A DNA stretch of 64,000 bases from contig CAZMLE010000002.1 in assembly GCA_964567045.1 (NCBI GenBank), positions 1 to 64,000 of the forward strand, given 5' to 3'. This stretch comes from JAFNGF01 sp964567045 (GTDB lineage: Bacteria > Planctomycetota > Phycisphaerae > Sedimentisphaerales > Anaerobacaceae). Position numbers and translations under genes: made by a program. Numbering within the stretch: position 1 is the first letter of the stretch; every line of letters starts with the position of its first letter. Positions 28,251 to 38,165 of the stretch are shown here, one piece after another. The notes beneath the pieces are model-generated. The model was not told the origin of the DNA. It did no database searches and worked only from the letters and a program-made list of their open reading frames with translations.

Positions 28251-29465
28251 ATGTTAAAGAAAATAAAATGGATGCTAAACATACTAAATGTGCCGCCGAC
28301 AGGAGCCCAACAAATAGCGGCAATTTTATTGCTGGCCGGGTCTGTCTGGCCCGGTATCGCAAACGGCGACGTCACCTGGCTCCGCAAGAGCACTGTAACA
28401 GGTGACATGCCAATCCCGAACGATGGTGACCAACAGACGTGTTGTCTCATCCTGGATATTGATAAAGATGGGATCAACGACTTTGTCATCGGCGAGCGAA
28501 CGGCAGCGCCGTCGGTCGTGTGGTATAAGTACAATGGGAAAGGCTGGGACAAGCACATTATTGAGGATACCCGCGCCAAGCCCGAGGCCGGCGGCGATTT
28601 CTGCGATATCGACCGTGACGGCGATTTGGACGTAATCTTCGGGCAGGATGCCAGCGGCAGCGCCATCTGGTGGTGGGAAAATCCTTACCCGAATTATGAC
28701 AAACCCTGGACCCGCAGGTACATTAAAAACTCCGGAGCTAATAAGCATCACGACCAAACGGTCGCAGACTTCGATGGCGATGGAGATGTGGAATTCGTCT
28801 CGTGGAACCAGGGGGACAAGAAGCTGCTTCTTTTTGAGATTCCGTCCGCCCCTAGGTCGTCCGGTCCCTGGCAGTCTACCACAATTTATTCCTGGTCATC
28901 CGGACTGGAGCGAGAGGGATTCCCATCCATTCCTGTAGATATCGACCTGGATGGCAAACTCGACATCGTGGGCGGAGGCCGATGGTTCAAACATTTAATC
29001 GCCACAAATTACACCGAGAACATCATTGACGCTAATATGGCCTTCACGCAGTGTGCAGCCGGCCAGTTGGTCAAAGGCGGTCGCCCCGAGGTGGTCTTTA
29101 GTCCCGGCGATATGGATGGAGATGCAAAGTGGTACCAGTGGGACGGAAATGGATGGACAGCGCACACACTTTGTTATGTCATACATGGCCATTCATGCGA
29201 GGTAAGGGACGTTGATGGAGACGGGAACCTGGACATCCTCATCGGCGAGATGGGTAAGCCGGGCGCCGGCGACAATGCCAAGACATACATTTGGTACGGC
29301 GACGGGGGTGGCAATTTTCGCCGGACCATTGCCTCACACGGCCAGGGTATTCACGAGGGCAAGCTCGGTGACCTCGACGGTGACGGCGACCTGGATATTT
29401 TGCTCAAGCCCTATAGTCATAATGCGCCGCGCATCGATGTTCTGCTAAATTCGGGCCGGCGTTGA
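28251..29465 (+). CDS. Secreted FG-GAP/VCBS repeat protein
   Basis: A 404-residue exported protein made of repeated Ca-binding propeller blades. Repeats contain Asp-rich loops such as DIDKDGINDFVIG, DIDRDGDLDVIFG, DFDGDGDVEFVSW and DVDGDGNLDILIG. The N-terminus has a hydrophobic signal (IAAILLLAGSVWPGIANG). GGAG lies ten bases before the ATG at 28251. It follows the Gfo/Idh protein by 13 bases and is probably co-transcribed with it. Ligand binding or carbohydrate contact is likely; no enzyme domain is visible. Confidence 0.85.
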   Translation: MLKKIKWMLNILNVPPTGAQQIAAILLLAGSVWPGIANGDVTWLRKSTVTGDMPIPNDGDQQTCCLILDIDKDGINDFVIGERTAAPSVVWYKYNGKGWDKHIIEDTRAKPEAGGDFCDIDRDGDLDVIFGQDASGSAIWWWENPYPNYDKPWTRRYIKNSGANKHHDQTVADFDGDGDVEFVSWNQGDKKLLLFEIPSAPRSSGPWQSTTIYSWSSGLEREGFPSIPVDIDLDGKLDIVGGGRWFKHLIATNYTENIIDANMAFTQCAAGQLVKGGRPEVVFSPGDMDGDAKWYQWDGNGWTAHTLCYVIHGHSCEVRDVDGDGNLDILIGEMGKPGAGDNAKTYIWYGDGGGNFRRTIASHGQGIHEGKLGDLDGDGDLDILLKPYSHNAPRIDVLLNSGRR

Positions 29466-29483
29466 GTCAGATGTGGCAGCGTT

Positions 29484-32400
29484 TCATGGTCTGCCGGGAG
29501 TGGGGTCGGCCGGCTGCCAGCTATCAGCCAAACTCCAGGCGGCTGGATGTGCCATCGGGTCAACAATAGCCAGCGACTCGCCCCCGCCATCGGTAGTCGG
29601 ATACCACCTATCACTATAGCCAAACCGCATTATCGCCGCCTCCAACGGCAAGGCCAGCTTCAGCACGATATCCTCGCCATTGTTGCTCAGGCTGCCCGAA
29701 TACTGCCCGGCAACTCTGACGCCTGAGCCATACCGCAGCCGAAAAGAAGCTAAATCACCAGCCACCACCACAAATTCGCCGGGAGCAAGCCTTGCCCGCC
29801 ATACGTCTGGCGGGTAAATCTGCGGGAACGTAAATTCAATGCCTTTGGTAAAACGCACGCCCGTCAGGTCGAGCGTCACATCGCCCACGTTCTGCAGCTC
29901 GACATAATCAAAGTCGTTACCCTCCGGCGAGTGATACATAAGCTCAGTAACCCGCAAGCCGTCCAGCAGGTTCAAATCGTTCTGGAAACCCAATTCACCC
30001 TCTACCCTCACCGAAACCGCATCCAACGCGACACTAATGAGAAAGTCTGAACTGGTCGTTGAAGCGTTCATCCCGTGAATGGCCAAGATATTAGCCCCGG
30101 CTTTCAAATCGCCCCTATACTGGTAAATATCAATATACGCATCAAAATCCTGAACACTCGCTTCAATAGCACTGTCGGCATGTGAGTCCCACGAAGCTGT
30201 ACCCGTATAATTAGCCCTGGCTACCTCCTTGCCATTCAGGTAAGCAACAAAGCCGTCATCATATCGCACCTTCAGCATCAGCTCGTTGATGTCGGCAAGA
30301 ACGTTCGCATCAACCGTAAACGGAACACGAATGTAGCAGGAATTATTCTTGCCCGATCCATACATCTGGGCCTCCGTATCGAGCGTTATCAACGACTGAT
30401 AGCCGCTGTCCCTTTCATAGCCGACCCCGCCGGCACCACCTGTGCACAGCGTCCAACCTGAATCATTAAACGGCTTGCCGCCCTTCCAATCGTCACTAAT
30501 AGTAATAGTGCCGGCCGGAACAAGGACTCGCTTATCGGCTCGCTCATTCACAAGCGTAGTGGTGGTAGTAATTGTTCTTACCGATGGATTTGCAACACCG
30601 GGCGTAGGCAAGGGCAGAAAGTCAAAACTATCAGCTCCATCGGGCGCCCGGCCTTGCGAGACATCCGTGGTCTGCGGGCCATAGAGAATCTTGTCGATCT
30701 CTTTTAGCTGACTGTCAAACAAGCCTATCATCCCTCCGTCGGCTGACAGACGGAAACCGACATGGCCGGGGTCATTGGAATTGTCCGCCCAGAATACCGC
30801 ATAACCTCCACCTGCGATGAAGCTCAACGGCCCTATCTTGTGCTTACCGGGCTGCGTTACAGGATTATTCGTCAGGTACATACCGCTCAAGTCCACAGGA
30901 TTTGCGTGCGGGTTATATAGCTCAATGAAATCCTCCTCAAATAATACCTGCCCGTTGGCAAGCCACTCGTTAATCTTCAGTGTATCGGGATTGCCCAACG
31001 GTTGAGCAATATTGGCCCCACCAAAGGTCGGCTTTGTAAGACGCCAGTTGCTTTCAAAACCAACGCGACCGATAGACAAATCCGGCAGTTGCAGGCCGAA
31101 CTCGACCGAGTCGATCAGGACGCCCGACTTGTCGTATAGATATACGGCATCGCCGCCGCCATCCAGGGCAAAGCCCAGATGAATACCGGATGTCGCGGTG
31201 TTGGAGTCAGCATAAAGGACCAAATACCGGCCTGGGGTCATAATAGTGCCGGCGGGAAAAACAAACCTGCGCGGCTCAGCAGCGTTGTCACTGATGCTCA
31301 TGCCGGATAAATTCAGCGAGCTTGACCCATCGTAGAACAGCTCTACAATGTCGGGGAACGTGCCCTCGTGCTCAACGGCGGAATTGTTGATCGCCAGCAC
31401 CTCATTGATAACCAATTGCCGGTAGCTGGAGTCAACAGTCCAGGTACGGCAAGCAACAGCTTCCGATTCATTTTGCCAGACGCCGGCTGAATTCTTTATT
31501 ATTGCATAAACAGTGTATGTGCCGTCAGCCAAGCTCGTCAGCTCAATGGGTGCGAGCGGCTGAATCGGCGTGCCGGGTAGGTCCGGCTCGGGCCGCAGGA
31601 TTTCATCACTCCACGGCCCATCGTTGACTCGGTACTTGTATCCATAGATTTCCGGGCCGCCCACAGTAAGTGTGGTGCTATTTCTCCAGGTGCGTGGGGC
31701 CGGCTCACCTGAAATCGATGCCCCCGCAGGAACAAGGCCGCCCATGTCTCGTCCATTGGGGCCTGTGCCGATAGCCGGCGAAGTGGGCCGAAGCCTAAAG
31801 TCGACCCGCGGATCCGTAACACTAGTCGTATTAAATAGTTGAGGATCTTCCTGCAAATTGCCCGTCCCGGTCCATACCACCGGGTCGCCTTGAATGACGG
31901 GGAAGATCGAATTATTCATTGTGATAGATGTTGGGTGGCCTGCCCAGTCGGGGTTCTCGAACAGATGCGCGACGTCGTAGAAGATGTTGCCGTCGCCGTA
32001 GAAGCTGTCTCCCTGCCATTGCCCGGAACGCGCCTCATACATATTAACGGCTGCAACGGTGGCATGAACAATGGTATTGTTAACAGCCGTAATGAATCCG
32101 CCATCCTTCGAGAGAAGGGCATGGTCAACATCGTAAAATAGGTTGCGCACGACCGTCACTTGCGACACTTCTCCATATTCAGTACCGGTGGTGACTGCGT
32201 GCGACTTAGTTTCCCTGGGTGAGTCCATGTGCACGTGCATAAAGACGTTGCCTTCGACGTGGGCGTCAGCAGCATCCATGTCAATGCAGTCGTCACTGCC
32301 GCCTGAAAACCAATTGTTGATGAACTGCGCGATTGGGCCGGGCCTCTGACCGCCGGTAAAATCGATGATGTCGTTGTAACCGGTGGTGCTGCCGAACCAG

Positions 32401-35400
32401 TTACCTTCGAAAAGTGCATATCCATCGCCCGGCAATCCCCAGAAATGGACCAGCTCAGCATTGGTAAGACTCGGCAGAACACAGTTTTTCAGGATGAGCG
32501 ATGAATCATCGAAAGTCAGATACTGTTTGGTGTGATTACCCCAGATAATATTATCCAGATACACCCTGGCATGATCTGCTCGTATGGCGCGCGAGCCGGA
32601 ATCGCAGTACTCCATGTCTGCATAGGCAATACGATTATCCTGCTGCGTGTTCAAGAACTCCAATCCCGCCCAATTGCCCGAGCCGGGCGTCCGCGTGAAA
32701 CGAATTCGCTCGTACTGCGTGCCCTCGGCGACAAGTCGCCCGTTAACAATAAGACGGGTGCCGGGGGCGAAGAACAGTGTCGTGCCCGGCTGGATAGATA
32801 GCGTGACACCGGCAGGCACGGTCAAATCGCCAACAACCTGCCACGGACCGGAAGCGGCATCCAGGACCCTATCGTCTGAAAGTGTGCCGGAAATCTGTGA
32901 AACGTTGCCATCGTCGTACCAGATGTCGATATGCCCACGCTCCAGCTCTTTGCCGGTGCCGTAAGGACCGTCGAATGCCTGGACGATGACACGATTTATG
33001 CCGGGCTTCAAAGGCAAGACGACCCTGTCTAAAGACCATTTGCCGTCTACCTGTGACCACTTAGACAGTTTTTCGTTGACCAGCACCGAGCGGGTGTTAA
33101 TTGCGTTGGCTGAGCCTTTTACGTCATCTGCGGTAGCAGCAGGAATCGGCGAAAAATGATAACCATTATTCACAGGCAAATCGCTATCGACGGTCAATTG
33201 CAGAGGGATTGCCGACAGCACGTACGCGGTTCGCTGCCTGACGAACTGCTTCATGGCATCTATGCGAGCCTGTGGCGTGAATCCGCCCAGAACCTGGTCG
33301 AACAGCGGATCGAGGATTTCCGGGTTGAAGAATCCATTTATGAGGTCCAGAAACGCCTGGTAGTACAGAGGGACGACATCCGGATGGTTGAAGAACCGTC
33401 TCAATCCATCGACCCCGTTGGCCCCTGCCACGCCGGTAACGATCGAGAAAATGCTCTGATCGATGTTGCCGCGGCTGTTTCCTTCGCCCAGGACCGTATC
33501 CAGATCGTGCGGAATCAGCACAAAGCGAGGATCGGCGGTGCCGCGGTAGATGAAATAGTCGTCTCCCATGCCGCGGTTCAGCCCCGTCTCGTAGTTCATC
33601 AGGAGCGAGTCAAGCGCGATATATCGCAGCCACTGCGGAACGTTGATGACCTTACCGACGTCCTGCAAGTACGTGGCGTCGGGTGCATTGTTCAGCACGT
33701 CCAGCATGTGAATGAGATCGGACCAGTCGTCCTGTGCTTCGTTGTTGGCCTTGAAGTACCGGTTCCGGTACGTGTTGGGGTTGGCGCCTTCGTAGCGCAG
33801 GTCGGCTTCCTGGCCACCCCCGTCCGTACGGAAGCACGTATAGAGGTTGCCGTTAGGATCGTCGGGGAAGTGTTTGTCGGCAAAGTCGTTGTTGAATGCC
33901 TCCAGGCGAGCGTAGACGCCATACATGGGACTACCTGTGTAGGCGAGGTTGGCGCCATTAATCCGCAACTGGGCGGGCGTCGTCTCCGCGGCAACCAGGC
34001 CCGCCATGCGAAAGACTGCGCTGCCGATGATTTGGGCGTGCGTGTACCGGCAGTTGAAGCTGATGGCGCCAACGTCTTTCCACGGTCGACTGTGCGGGAA
34101 ATTGACATGGTAGTTGTTGGGCGGTCCGGTGCGCGTACCATGGCCGCGATTGCGGATACCTACGTTGTAGCGGAGTTCTATGCCTGTCCCATCGATGCTA
34201 ATGAACGTGCCGTTCATCTGTGCATCGCTGTCCTCTTCCCCGTTGCTGCGGCTGCCGATTAAGGCCAGCTCGGCACGCTCTTTCTCGGTCATAACCAAAT
34301 AGTAAACCGGCTGACTGCCAGGAATCCAAGGAGCACCGGCGTCAAACGAAGCATCGACCCAGTATAGTGCATTTGTCGCCTGCTGCGGGACATTATCCAC
34401 CAGGCTTGGCGCAGGCCAGGTCCGTGCATTTGAGCCGGCGTCAGACGCCTCGATGTAAAATTCAATTATCGCACCATCCGGCTGAGCAGGTATCTGGGCT
34501 CCATAGACCCTGTCACCTGAATCACCGTCGCCGTGCCGGCCGTCGTCGAACATATTCAGCTTGGCAAAAGCGGGCTGACCATCGACGCGACAGTTCAGCG
34601 TTACAGTCAGCCCGGTTGTCTGTTCGTCTATTATTCGGGCGGTAACTGTTACAGCATCGTTAGGACCGGGAATAATCGGAGAATGTGCAACGTCAAGTAT
34701 CAATGGTGCGACATCGTTGGCTGCAACGGAGTTGGCTCGGCCGGGCGTGCCGTTGTTGACGTTGCTCGCAGCCCAGTTCTGCCCGTATTCATTAGGCATC
34801 GCCGGGTTAATTAGCTCCAGCGATTTGCCGCTGCCATCGTGCGCATCAGACCATTCCCAGCCACGATGACTACGATCTACCGGGCCAAGCTGACGCACCG
34901 CCCAATCGCCCTCATCGGCATAGTGAATCCAGTCGATCCTTACCCCGGTAGCATCCACCAGCTCAATCGCCTCACCCATATTGCTTAAACGCCCGTCCCA
35001 GCCGCCTACCACGTTGCTTACACCCGGATACTTGGCGATAAATACGTTTACGTCCGCAGCCACTACAAGATACTGCCCCGCACCCAGGACTACCTGCGGA
35101 AAGGTAAAGTCCACCCCATCGCTTAATCCCCACCCGGAAAGGTTAACCGATTCCGCCCCCCGGTTGAACAACTCGATATACTCCTGCCCTATGTTCTCCG
35201 GCGTATTTAAGGCGTGGTAGGGATGATACATAACCTCATTGATGACAACCTCGACAGGCTCAGCGGTGTTGGGCCTTCCCGGAGTAGAAGCACGAAAAAC
35301 CCGCCAGTTGTCACTGCCATCAGGCAGGCGACCATAAGATTCATTGCCGTTCTGCGGGCCAAAGGCGATACTGTCTATCAAGCTTCCGCCGGCATCGTAC

Positions 35401-35939
35401 AGGCCGATCTGCTCGCCGCCAGCACTGAGTTTGAAGCTGGCGTGCAGTATCCCTTCGCTGGCCTCTTCATCAGCCCAAATCAATAAGTACCCGTGTGATG
35501 AAATGGTAGTTAAGGAAGGATTAGTATCCGGAACCCGCCATCTGCCGGCAGAGGTCAGATTGTCCGCAAGGTACATCCCGCCTATATCGACGGCCTCATC
35601 CCCATAGTTGTAAATCTCGATCCAATCGTCGTAATCACCATAGGGGTCCAGGATGCTGCCGTCATTTTTGGCCATGAACTCATTGATGACCAGCGTGATT
35701 TGGCCGGCCCTTGTCAGCCAGTTCTCAGCCAGCAGGGCAAAGTCTGTCAGGTTGACGCCATTGATGCCGTCCAGGTTGGCAGGCGTGGGCGAGGAAACCA
35801 GCCATTGATGGGCAAGAATCTCAAGGTCCTGTGAATTGACTTTGCAGTCCCCGTTTAGGTCTCCGGTGGGACAGCGCCGTGCACCCGCTGAAGCGACTAA
35901 GGACAATGTCAACGCAAGCAGCAACGGCATTTGTTTCAT
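29484..35939 (-). CDS. Giant secreted protein: dockerin-like, lamin-tail and CotH domains
   Basis: A 2,151-residue exported protein. After the signal peptide (MKQMPLLLALTLSLVASAGA) come two dockerin-like Ca loops (GDLNGDCKVNSQDLEIL and LDGINGVNLTDFALLA), two lamin-tail domains (about 85-390), a CotH-type kinase-like domain (about 540-830, with FVLIPHDLDTVLGEGN), a right-handed beta-helix-like region (about 1010-1380), two more lamin-tail domains (about 1510 and 1650), a further beta-rich domain, and a final lamin-tail domain (about 1990). The GGGGGAGG run lies ~20 bases upstream of the chosen ATG, so the exact start is uncertain. A family A palindrome is in frame near the C-terminus. A surface scaffold or adhesin is likely. 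Confidence 0.88.
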   Translation of the reverse strand: MKQMPLLLALTLSLVASAGARRCPTGDLNGDCKVNSQDLEILAHQWLVSSPTPANLDGINGVNLTDFALLAENWLTRAGQITLVINEFMAKNDGSILDPYGDYDDWIEIYNYGDEAVDIGGMYLADNLTSAGRWRVPDTNPSLTTISSHGYLLIWADEEASEGILHASFKLSAGGEQIGLYDAGGSLIDSIAFGPQNGNESYGRLPDGSDNWRVFRASTPGRPNTAEPVEVVINEVMYHPYHALNTPENIGQEYIELFNRGAESVNLSGWGLSDGVDFTFPQVVLGAGQYLVVAADVNVFIAKYPGVSNVVGGWDGRLSNMGEAIELVDATGVRIDWIHYADEGDWAVRQLGPVDRSHRGWEWSDAHDGSGKSLELINPAMPNEYGQNWAASNVNNGTPGRANSVAANDVAPLILDVAHSPIIPGPNDAVTVTARIIDEQTTGLTVTLNCRVDGQPAFAKLNMFDDGRHGDGDSGDRVYGAQIPAQPDGAIIEFYIEASDAGSNARTWPAPSLVDNVPQQATNALYWVDASFDAGAPWIPGSQPVYYLVMTEKERAELALIGSRSNGEEDSDAQMNGTFISIDGTGIELRYNVGIRNRGHGTRTGPPNNYHVNFPHSRPWKDVGAISFNCRYTHAQIIGSAVFRMAGLVAAETTPAQLRINGANLAYTGSPMYGVYARLEAFNNDFADKHFPDDPNGNLYTCFRTDGGGQEADLRYEGANPNTYRNRYFKANNEAQDDWSDLIHMLDVLNNAPDATYLQDVGKVINVPQWLRYIALDSLLMNYETGLNRGMGDDYFIYRGTADPRFVLIPHDLDTVLGEGNSRGNIDQSIFSIVTGVAGANGVDGLRRFFNHPDVVPLYYQAFLDLINGFFNPEILDPLFDQVLGGFTPQARIDAMKQFVRQRTAYVLSAIPLQLTVDSDLPVNNGYHFSPIPAATADDVKGSANAINTRSVLVNEKLSKWSQVDGKWSLDRVVLPLKPGINRVIVQAFDGPYGTGKELERGHIDIWYDDGNVSQISGTLSDDRVLDAASGPWQVVGDLTVPAGVTLSIQPGTTLFFAPGTRLIVNGRLVAEGTQYERIRFTRTPGSGNWAGLEFLNTQQDNRIAYADMEYCDSGSRAIRADHARVYLDNIIWGNHTKQYLTFDDSSLILKNCVLPSLTNAELVHFWGLPGDGYALFEGNWFGSTTGYNDIIDFTGGQRPGPIAQFINNWFSGGSDDCIDMDAADAHVEGNVFMHVHMDSPRETKSHAVTTGTEYGEVSQVTVVRNLFYDVDHALLSKDGGFITAVNNTIVHATVAAVNMYEARSGQWQGDSFYGDGNIFYDVAHLFENPDWAGHPTSITMNNSIFPVIQGDPVVWTGTGNLQEDPQLFNTTSVTDPRVDFRLRPTSPAIGTGPNGRDMGGLVPAGASISGEPAPRTWRNSTTLTVGGPEIYGYKYRVNDGPWSDEILRPEPDLPGTPIQPLAPIELTSLADGTYTVYAIIKNSAGVWQNESEAVACRTWTVDSSYRQLVINEVLAINNSAVEHEGTFPDIVELFYDGSSSLNLSGMSISDNAAEPRRFVFPAGTIMTPGRYLVLYADSNTATSGIHLGFALDGGGDAVYLYDKSGVLIDSVEFGLQLPDLSIGRVGFESNWRLTKPTFGGANIAQPLGNPDTLKINEWLANGQVLFEEDFIELYNPHANPVDLSGMYLTNNPVTQPGKHKIGPLSFIAGGGYAVFWADNSNDPGHVGFRLSADGGMIGLFDSQLKEIDKILYGPQTTDVSQGRAPDGADSFDFLPLPTPGVANPSVRTITTTTTLVNERADKRVLVPAGTITISDDWKGGKPFNDSGWTLCTGGAGGVGYERDSGYQSLITLDTEAQMYGSGKNNSCYIRVPFTVDANVLADINELMLKVRYDDGFVAYLNGKEVARANYTGTASWDSHADSAIEASVQDFDAYIDIYQYRGDLKAGANILAIHGMNASTTSSDFLISVALDAVSVRVEGELGFQNDLNLLDGLRVTELMYHSPEGNDFDYVELQNVGDVTLDLTGVRFTKGIEFTFPQIYPPDVWRARLAPGEFVVVAGDLASFRLRYGSGVRVAGQYSGSLSNNGEDIVLKLALPLEAAIMRFGYSDRWYPTTDGGGESLAIVDPMAHPAAWSLADSWQPADPTPGRP
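29795..29814. repeat. Family A palindrome inside the giant lamin-tail gene
   Basis: CCCGCC-ATACGTCT-GGCGGG, identical to the arnA copy at 7166-7185. It is read in frame on the minus strand within the last lamin-tail domain (about PPDVWRARLAPGE). Confidence 0.85.
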
Positions 35940-36261
35940 CAGTCTGGACGTACTGTACAACCTCCCCCCCTCCACCAAAGGCGCTCTTGGTTTGCCCGGT
36001 GCAGTATTACCTTGGCAAGATGGTCATCCAAAAACCCTGATTGTTCGCAACATAAATCTTGTTTATTTTAGCACTTAGGGTTGATCGAGTCAATCCGTCA
36101 GGGGTAAATGACAGCGTAATTTCCCGGCGCAAGATTCTTGTATCGCAGTAGCATCTTGCTCGGTTAGCCGATGCTGGATGCCCGAGCGAGAATTGGGAAT
36201 CAGCAGTCGAGCCGGCGGCACCTCGATACTCGATGTTCGCTTTGCTGCCCCGGCCTGGCCG

Positions 36262-37140
36262 TCATTCGAGCCTCCAGATGCAGCCCAGACCAATGCCCCA
36301 GGCATCGCCGGTAAACTGGTACTCGGCGTAAAGTGAAGCATTTCGGACTACGTCCCACAGTGCACCGCAATAGCCGCCAAATTCAGATTCTTCTGTGACA
36401 TCGTGCGAGCATATTAAGCGTCCCTGTGGTTCTGGTACATCCAGGAACCAGCTGCCCTTGATGTCGAGGTCGCCTCTGACAAAGAGCCAGAATGGGCCGC
36501 CATAAATGCAAAGACCGTCTCTGACCTGCCAGGTGGGCCCGGTGGCGATCTGGATTTCCCGCCAGTCAAGTTCCATTTTGCCGGATAGTCTTTCGACAGG
36601 ATCCTTTGGATTCTGCCAACTCAGGCTGCTCCGACCAGGGTCTACCCAAGTTACCTGGAACAACCCCCCCCAAGAAAGGTTGCCTTTCTGGCAAAATGTC
36701 GCCTTCGTTCCAAAACCCCAGGCAAATCCGCCGCCGCCATTGAAGTCGAAATAGTGCTCGCAGTACGGGCAAGTACCGGTGAACTCTATCGGGCCTATTT
36801 GGTCTTTGGCATCAGCGACACCCAGGCGCACAAATACGTCCACATTCTCGCGGACGCCATAACCCAGACTGCCGAAGAACATATCCGACTTAAGGTCCTT
36901 GATTTTGAACCTGGCAGAAGACGTGAACGGATTGTCCCACCAGAGCGGGTCGTAGGCTTCTGTGCACTGGCCGCATGTTCCCAGATCTATTTTTTGGTGA
37001 GCATACTCGAAATCCACTACCCACCGATGGTGTCCCACCAAGGCCCTCGGAGGGCCCATTGGACTGCCGGCCAAAGCAGCCGAGCAGTACAAACCCAGTG
37101 CTACGGACGCCAGAGTTAACACTAATATTCTCTTTTGCAT
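36262..37140 (-). CDS. Predicted outer-membrane beta-barrel protein
   Basis: A 292-residue protein with a signal peptide (LVLTLASVALGLYCSAALAG). The rest is rich in alternating aromatic/hydrophobic segments ending in Trp-Arg-Leu-Glu (GIGLGCIWRLE), as in outer-membrane barrels, and includes VDVFVRLGVADAK and LYAEYQFTGDAWGIG. Two Cys-x2-Cys-like motifs (CGQC and CPYC) are unusual for a barrel and may bind metal or form disulfides. No named family is recognised. Confidence 0.65.
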   Translation of the reverse strand: MQKRILVLTLASVALGLYCSAALAGSPMGPPRALVGHHRWVVDFEYAHQKIDLGTCGQCTEAYDPLWWDNPFTSSARFKIKDLKSDMFFGSLGYGVRENVDVFVRLGVADAKDQIGPIEFTGTCPYCEHYFDFNGGGGFAWGFGTKATFCQKGNLSWGGLFQVTWVDPGRSSLSWQNPKDPVERLSGKMELDWREIQIATGPTWQVRDGLCIYGGPFWLFVRGDLDIKGSWFLDVPEPQGRLICSHDVTEESEFGGYCGALWDVVRNASLYAEYQFTGDAWGIGLGCIWRLE

Positions 37141-37429
37141 AAGTCGGCCCTTTCCCGTGTGTTAAATTGAAAATTGTCAATTTACAATTGGTTTTGCTTG
37201 AGCCACTCTGGTAATTTAGCCTATACGACCTGCGTGACCAAATCAAGCAAAATCCTGCCGGGCCTGATTGAAGGCGCACACGAGCAAGCAAGGTTGGGCT
37301 GCGAATTCCTGCGGCACATAGAAGGAACCCGCATTACCGTGCACATCCTTAATATAAGGAAAAGCTACAGCAGCAGGTTTACGCCATCTCGGCTGTAGCA
37401 AGGCACTGGGCAGGCTGAGCACCGGAATC
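37141..37429. other. Short intergenic region with AATTGTCAATTTACAATT sequence
   Basis: About 290 bases. A TGAAAATTGTCAATTTACAATT sequence at ~37168-37190 resembles those at 60803 and 9645. Otherwise nothing was recognised. Confidence 0.4.
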
Positions 37430-37879
37430 CTATGGGAGGTTCTCCAGGTCGGCAAGGTCCTGGTGTCTGCCGGAGGCCTTTTTGTTGATCTTCAGGTGAT
37501 TTAGGCTAATCAGGTTGACTTTCACGCCGTCCAGTACGTCCACTACACGCTCAGCGTAGCATTGGCTGAAATCAACGCCGGAAACCGTCGTGGCGATCTC
37601 TATTCTGACAGGCGGCACGCCCAGGCGGATGATTTGCCATTCTTTAAGGAACAATTCCGGCGATAAATTGGGGGGATCGAAGCCAAACTCTTTCAGAACA
37701 GCAACTATCCTATCTGCGTTGACTGGATTCATAGCAGTCCAGACATCCATATCGGCGGTGGCTCGCGGATAGCCATGGTAACCGACCGCATATCCACCGA
37801 TTAGCAGGTACTCAACCTTATGAGCGTTGAGCAACTTCAAGAACTCTTTGAAGTCGCATGGCAGATGGATTGTAGCCAT
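37430..37879 (-). CDS. Nucleotidyltransferase-fold protein (toxin-antitoxin-like)
   Basis: A 149-residue minimal nucleotidyltransferase-like protein. GGYAVGYHGYPRATADMDVW holds the GG...DxD active-site pattern; a third acidic residue is in VRIEIATT. It resembles the DUF6036/AbiEii type found in small two-gene modules. The start overlaps the upstream 68-residue gene by 62 bases, a coupling typical of toxin-antitoxin pairs. Function is inferred from fold and context only. Confidence 0.75.
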   Translation of the reverse strand: MATIHLPCDFKEFLKLLNAHKVEYLLIGGYAVGYHGYPRATADMDVWTAMNPVNADRIVAVLKEFGFDPPNLSPELFLKEWQIIRLGVPPVRIEIATTVSGVDFSQCYAERVVDVLDGVKVNLISLNHLKINKKASGRHQDLADLENLP

Positions 37880-38024
37880 AGATAATTTGTCGCATCAGCT
37901 CAACGGCTTGCAGACGCTCGTAAGGCGTCTTGGAAAGCCAATATGATTTCTCATCTGATTCGTCAAAAAGCGATGCTAATGTAAAGGCCGTTCTTTGTAC
38001 CTTTGGAAAACCGAGTCTGTCCAT
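37818..38024 (-). CDS. Small partner of the nucleotidyltransferase module
   Basis: A 68-residue protein starting MDRLGFPKVQRTAF with YERLQAVELMRQIIYG in the middle. It is upstream of, and overlaps, the nucleotidyltransferase gene, so the two probably form one operon. This kind of short helical protein is often found in this position; whether it is antitoxin or accessory is unknown. The ATG at 38024 was chosen over a longer hydrophobic extension. Confidence 0.6.
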   Translation of the reverse strand: MDRLGFPKVQRTAFTLASLFDESDEKSYWLSKTPYERLQAVELMRQIIYGYNPSAMRLQRVLEVAQRS

Positions 38025-38165
38025 AAGACAACTATACCAGAAAAAGATAGCTATGTAAACAATCCGGCAAGCTGAAAGGGGGCGTAAAATGGTCATAAAT
38101 TGACATCACTCAAAAAATAGGGTACAAAATACAAAACACGACTCACGAGCTATGAGCCACGAATT

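Noticed and set aside
33156..34262. Long plus-strand open frame of 368 codons opposite the giant lamin-tail gene
   Set aside because: It mirrors the codon bias of the minus-strand gene, which has clear domains throughout. The antisense frame has no recognisable motif or ribosome-binding site.
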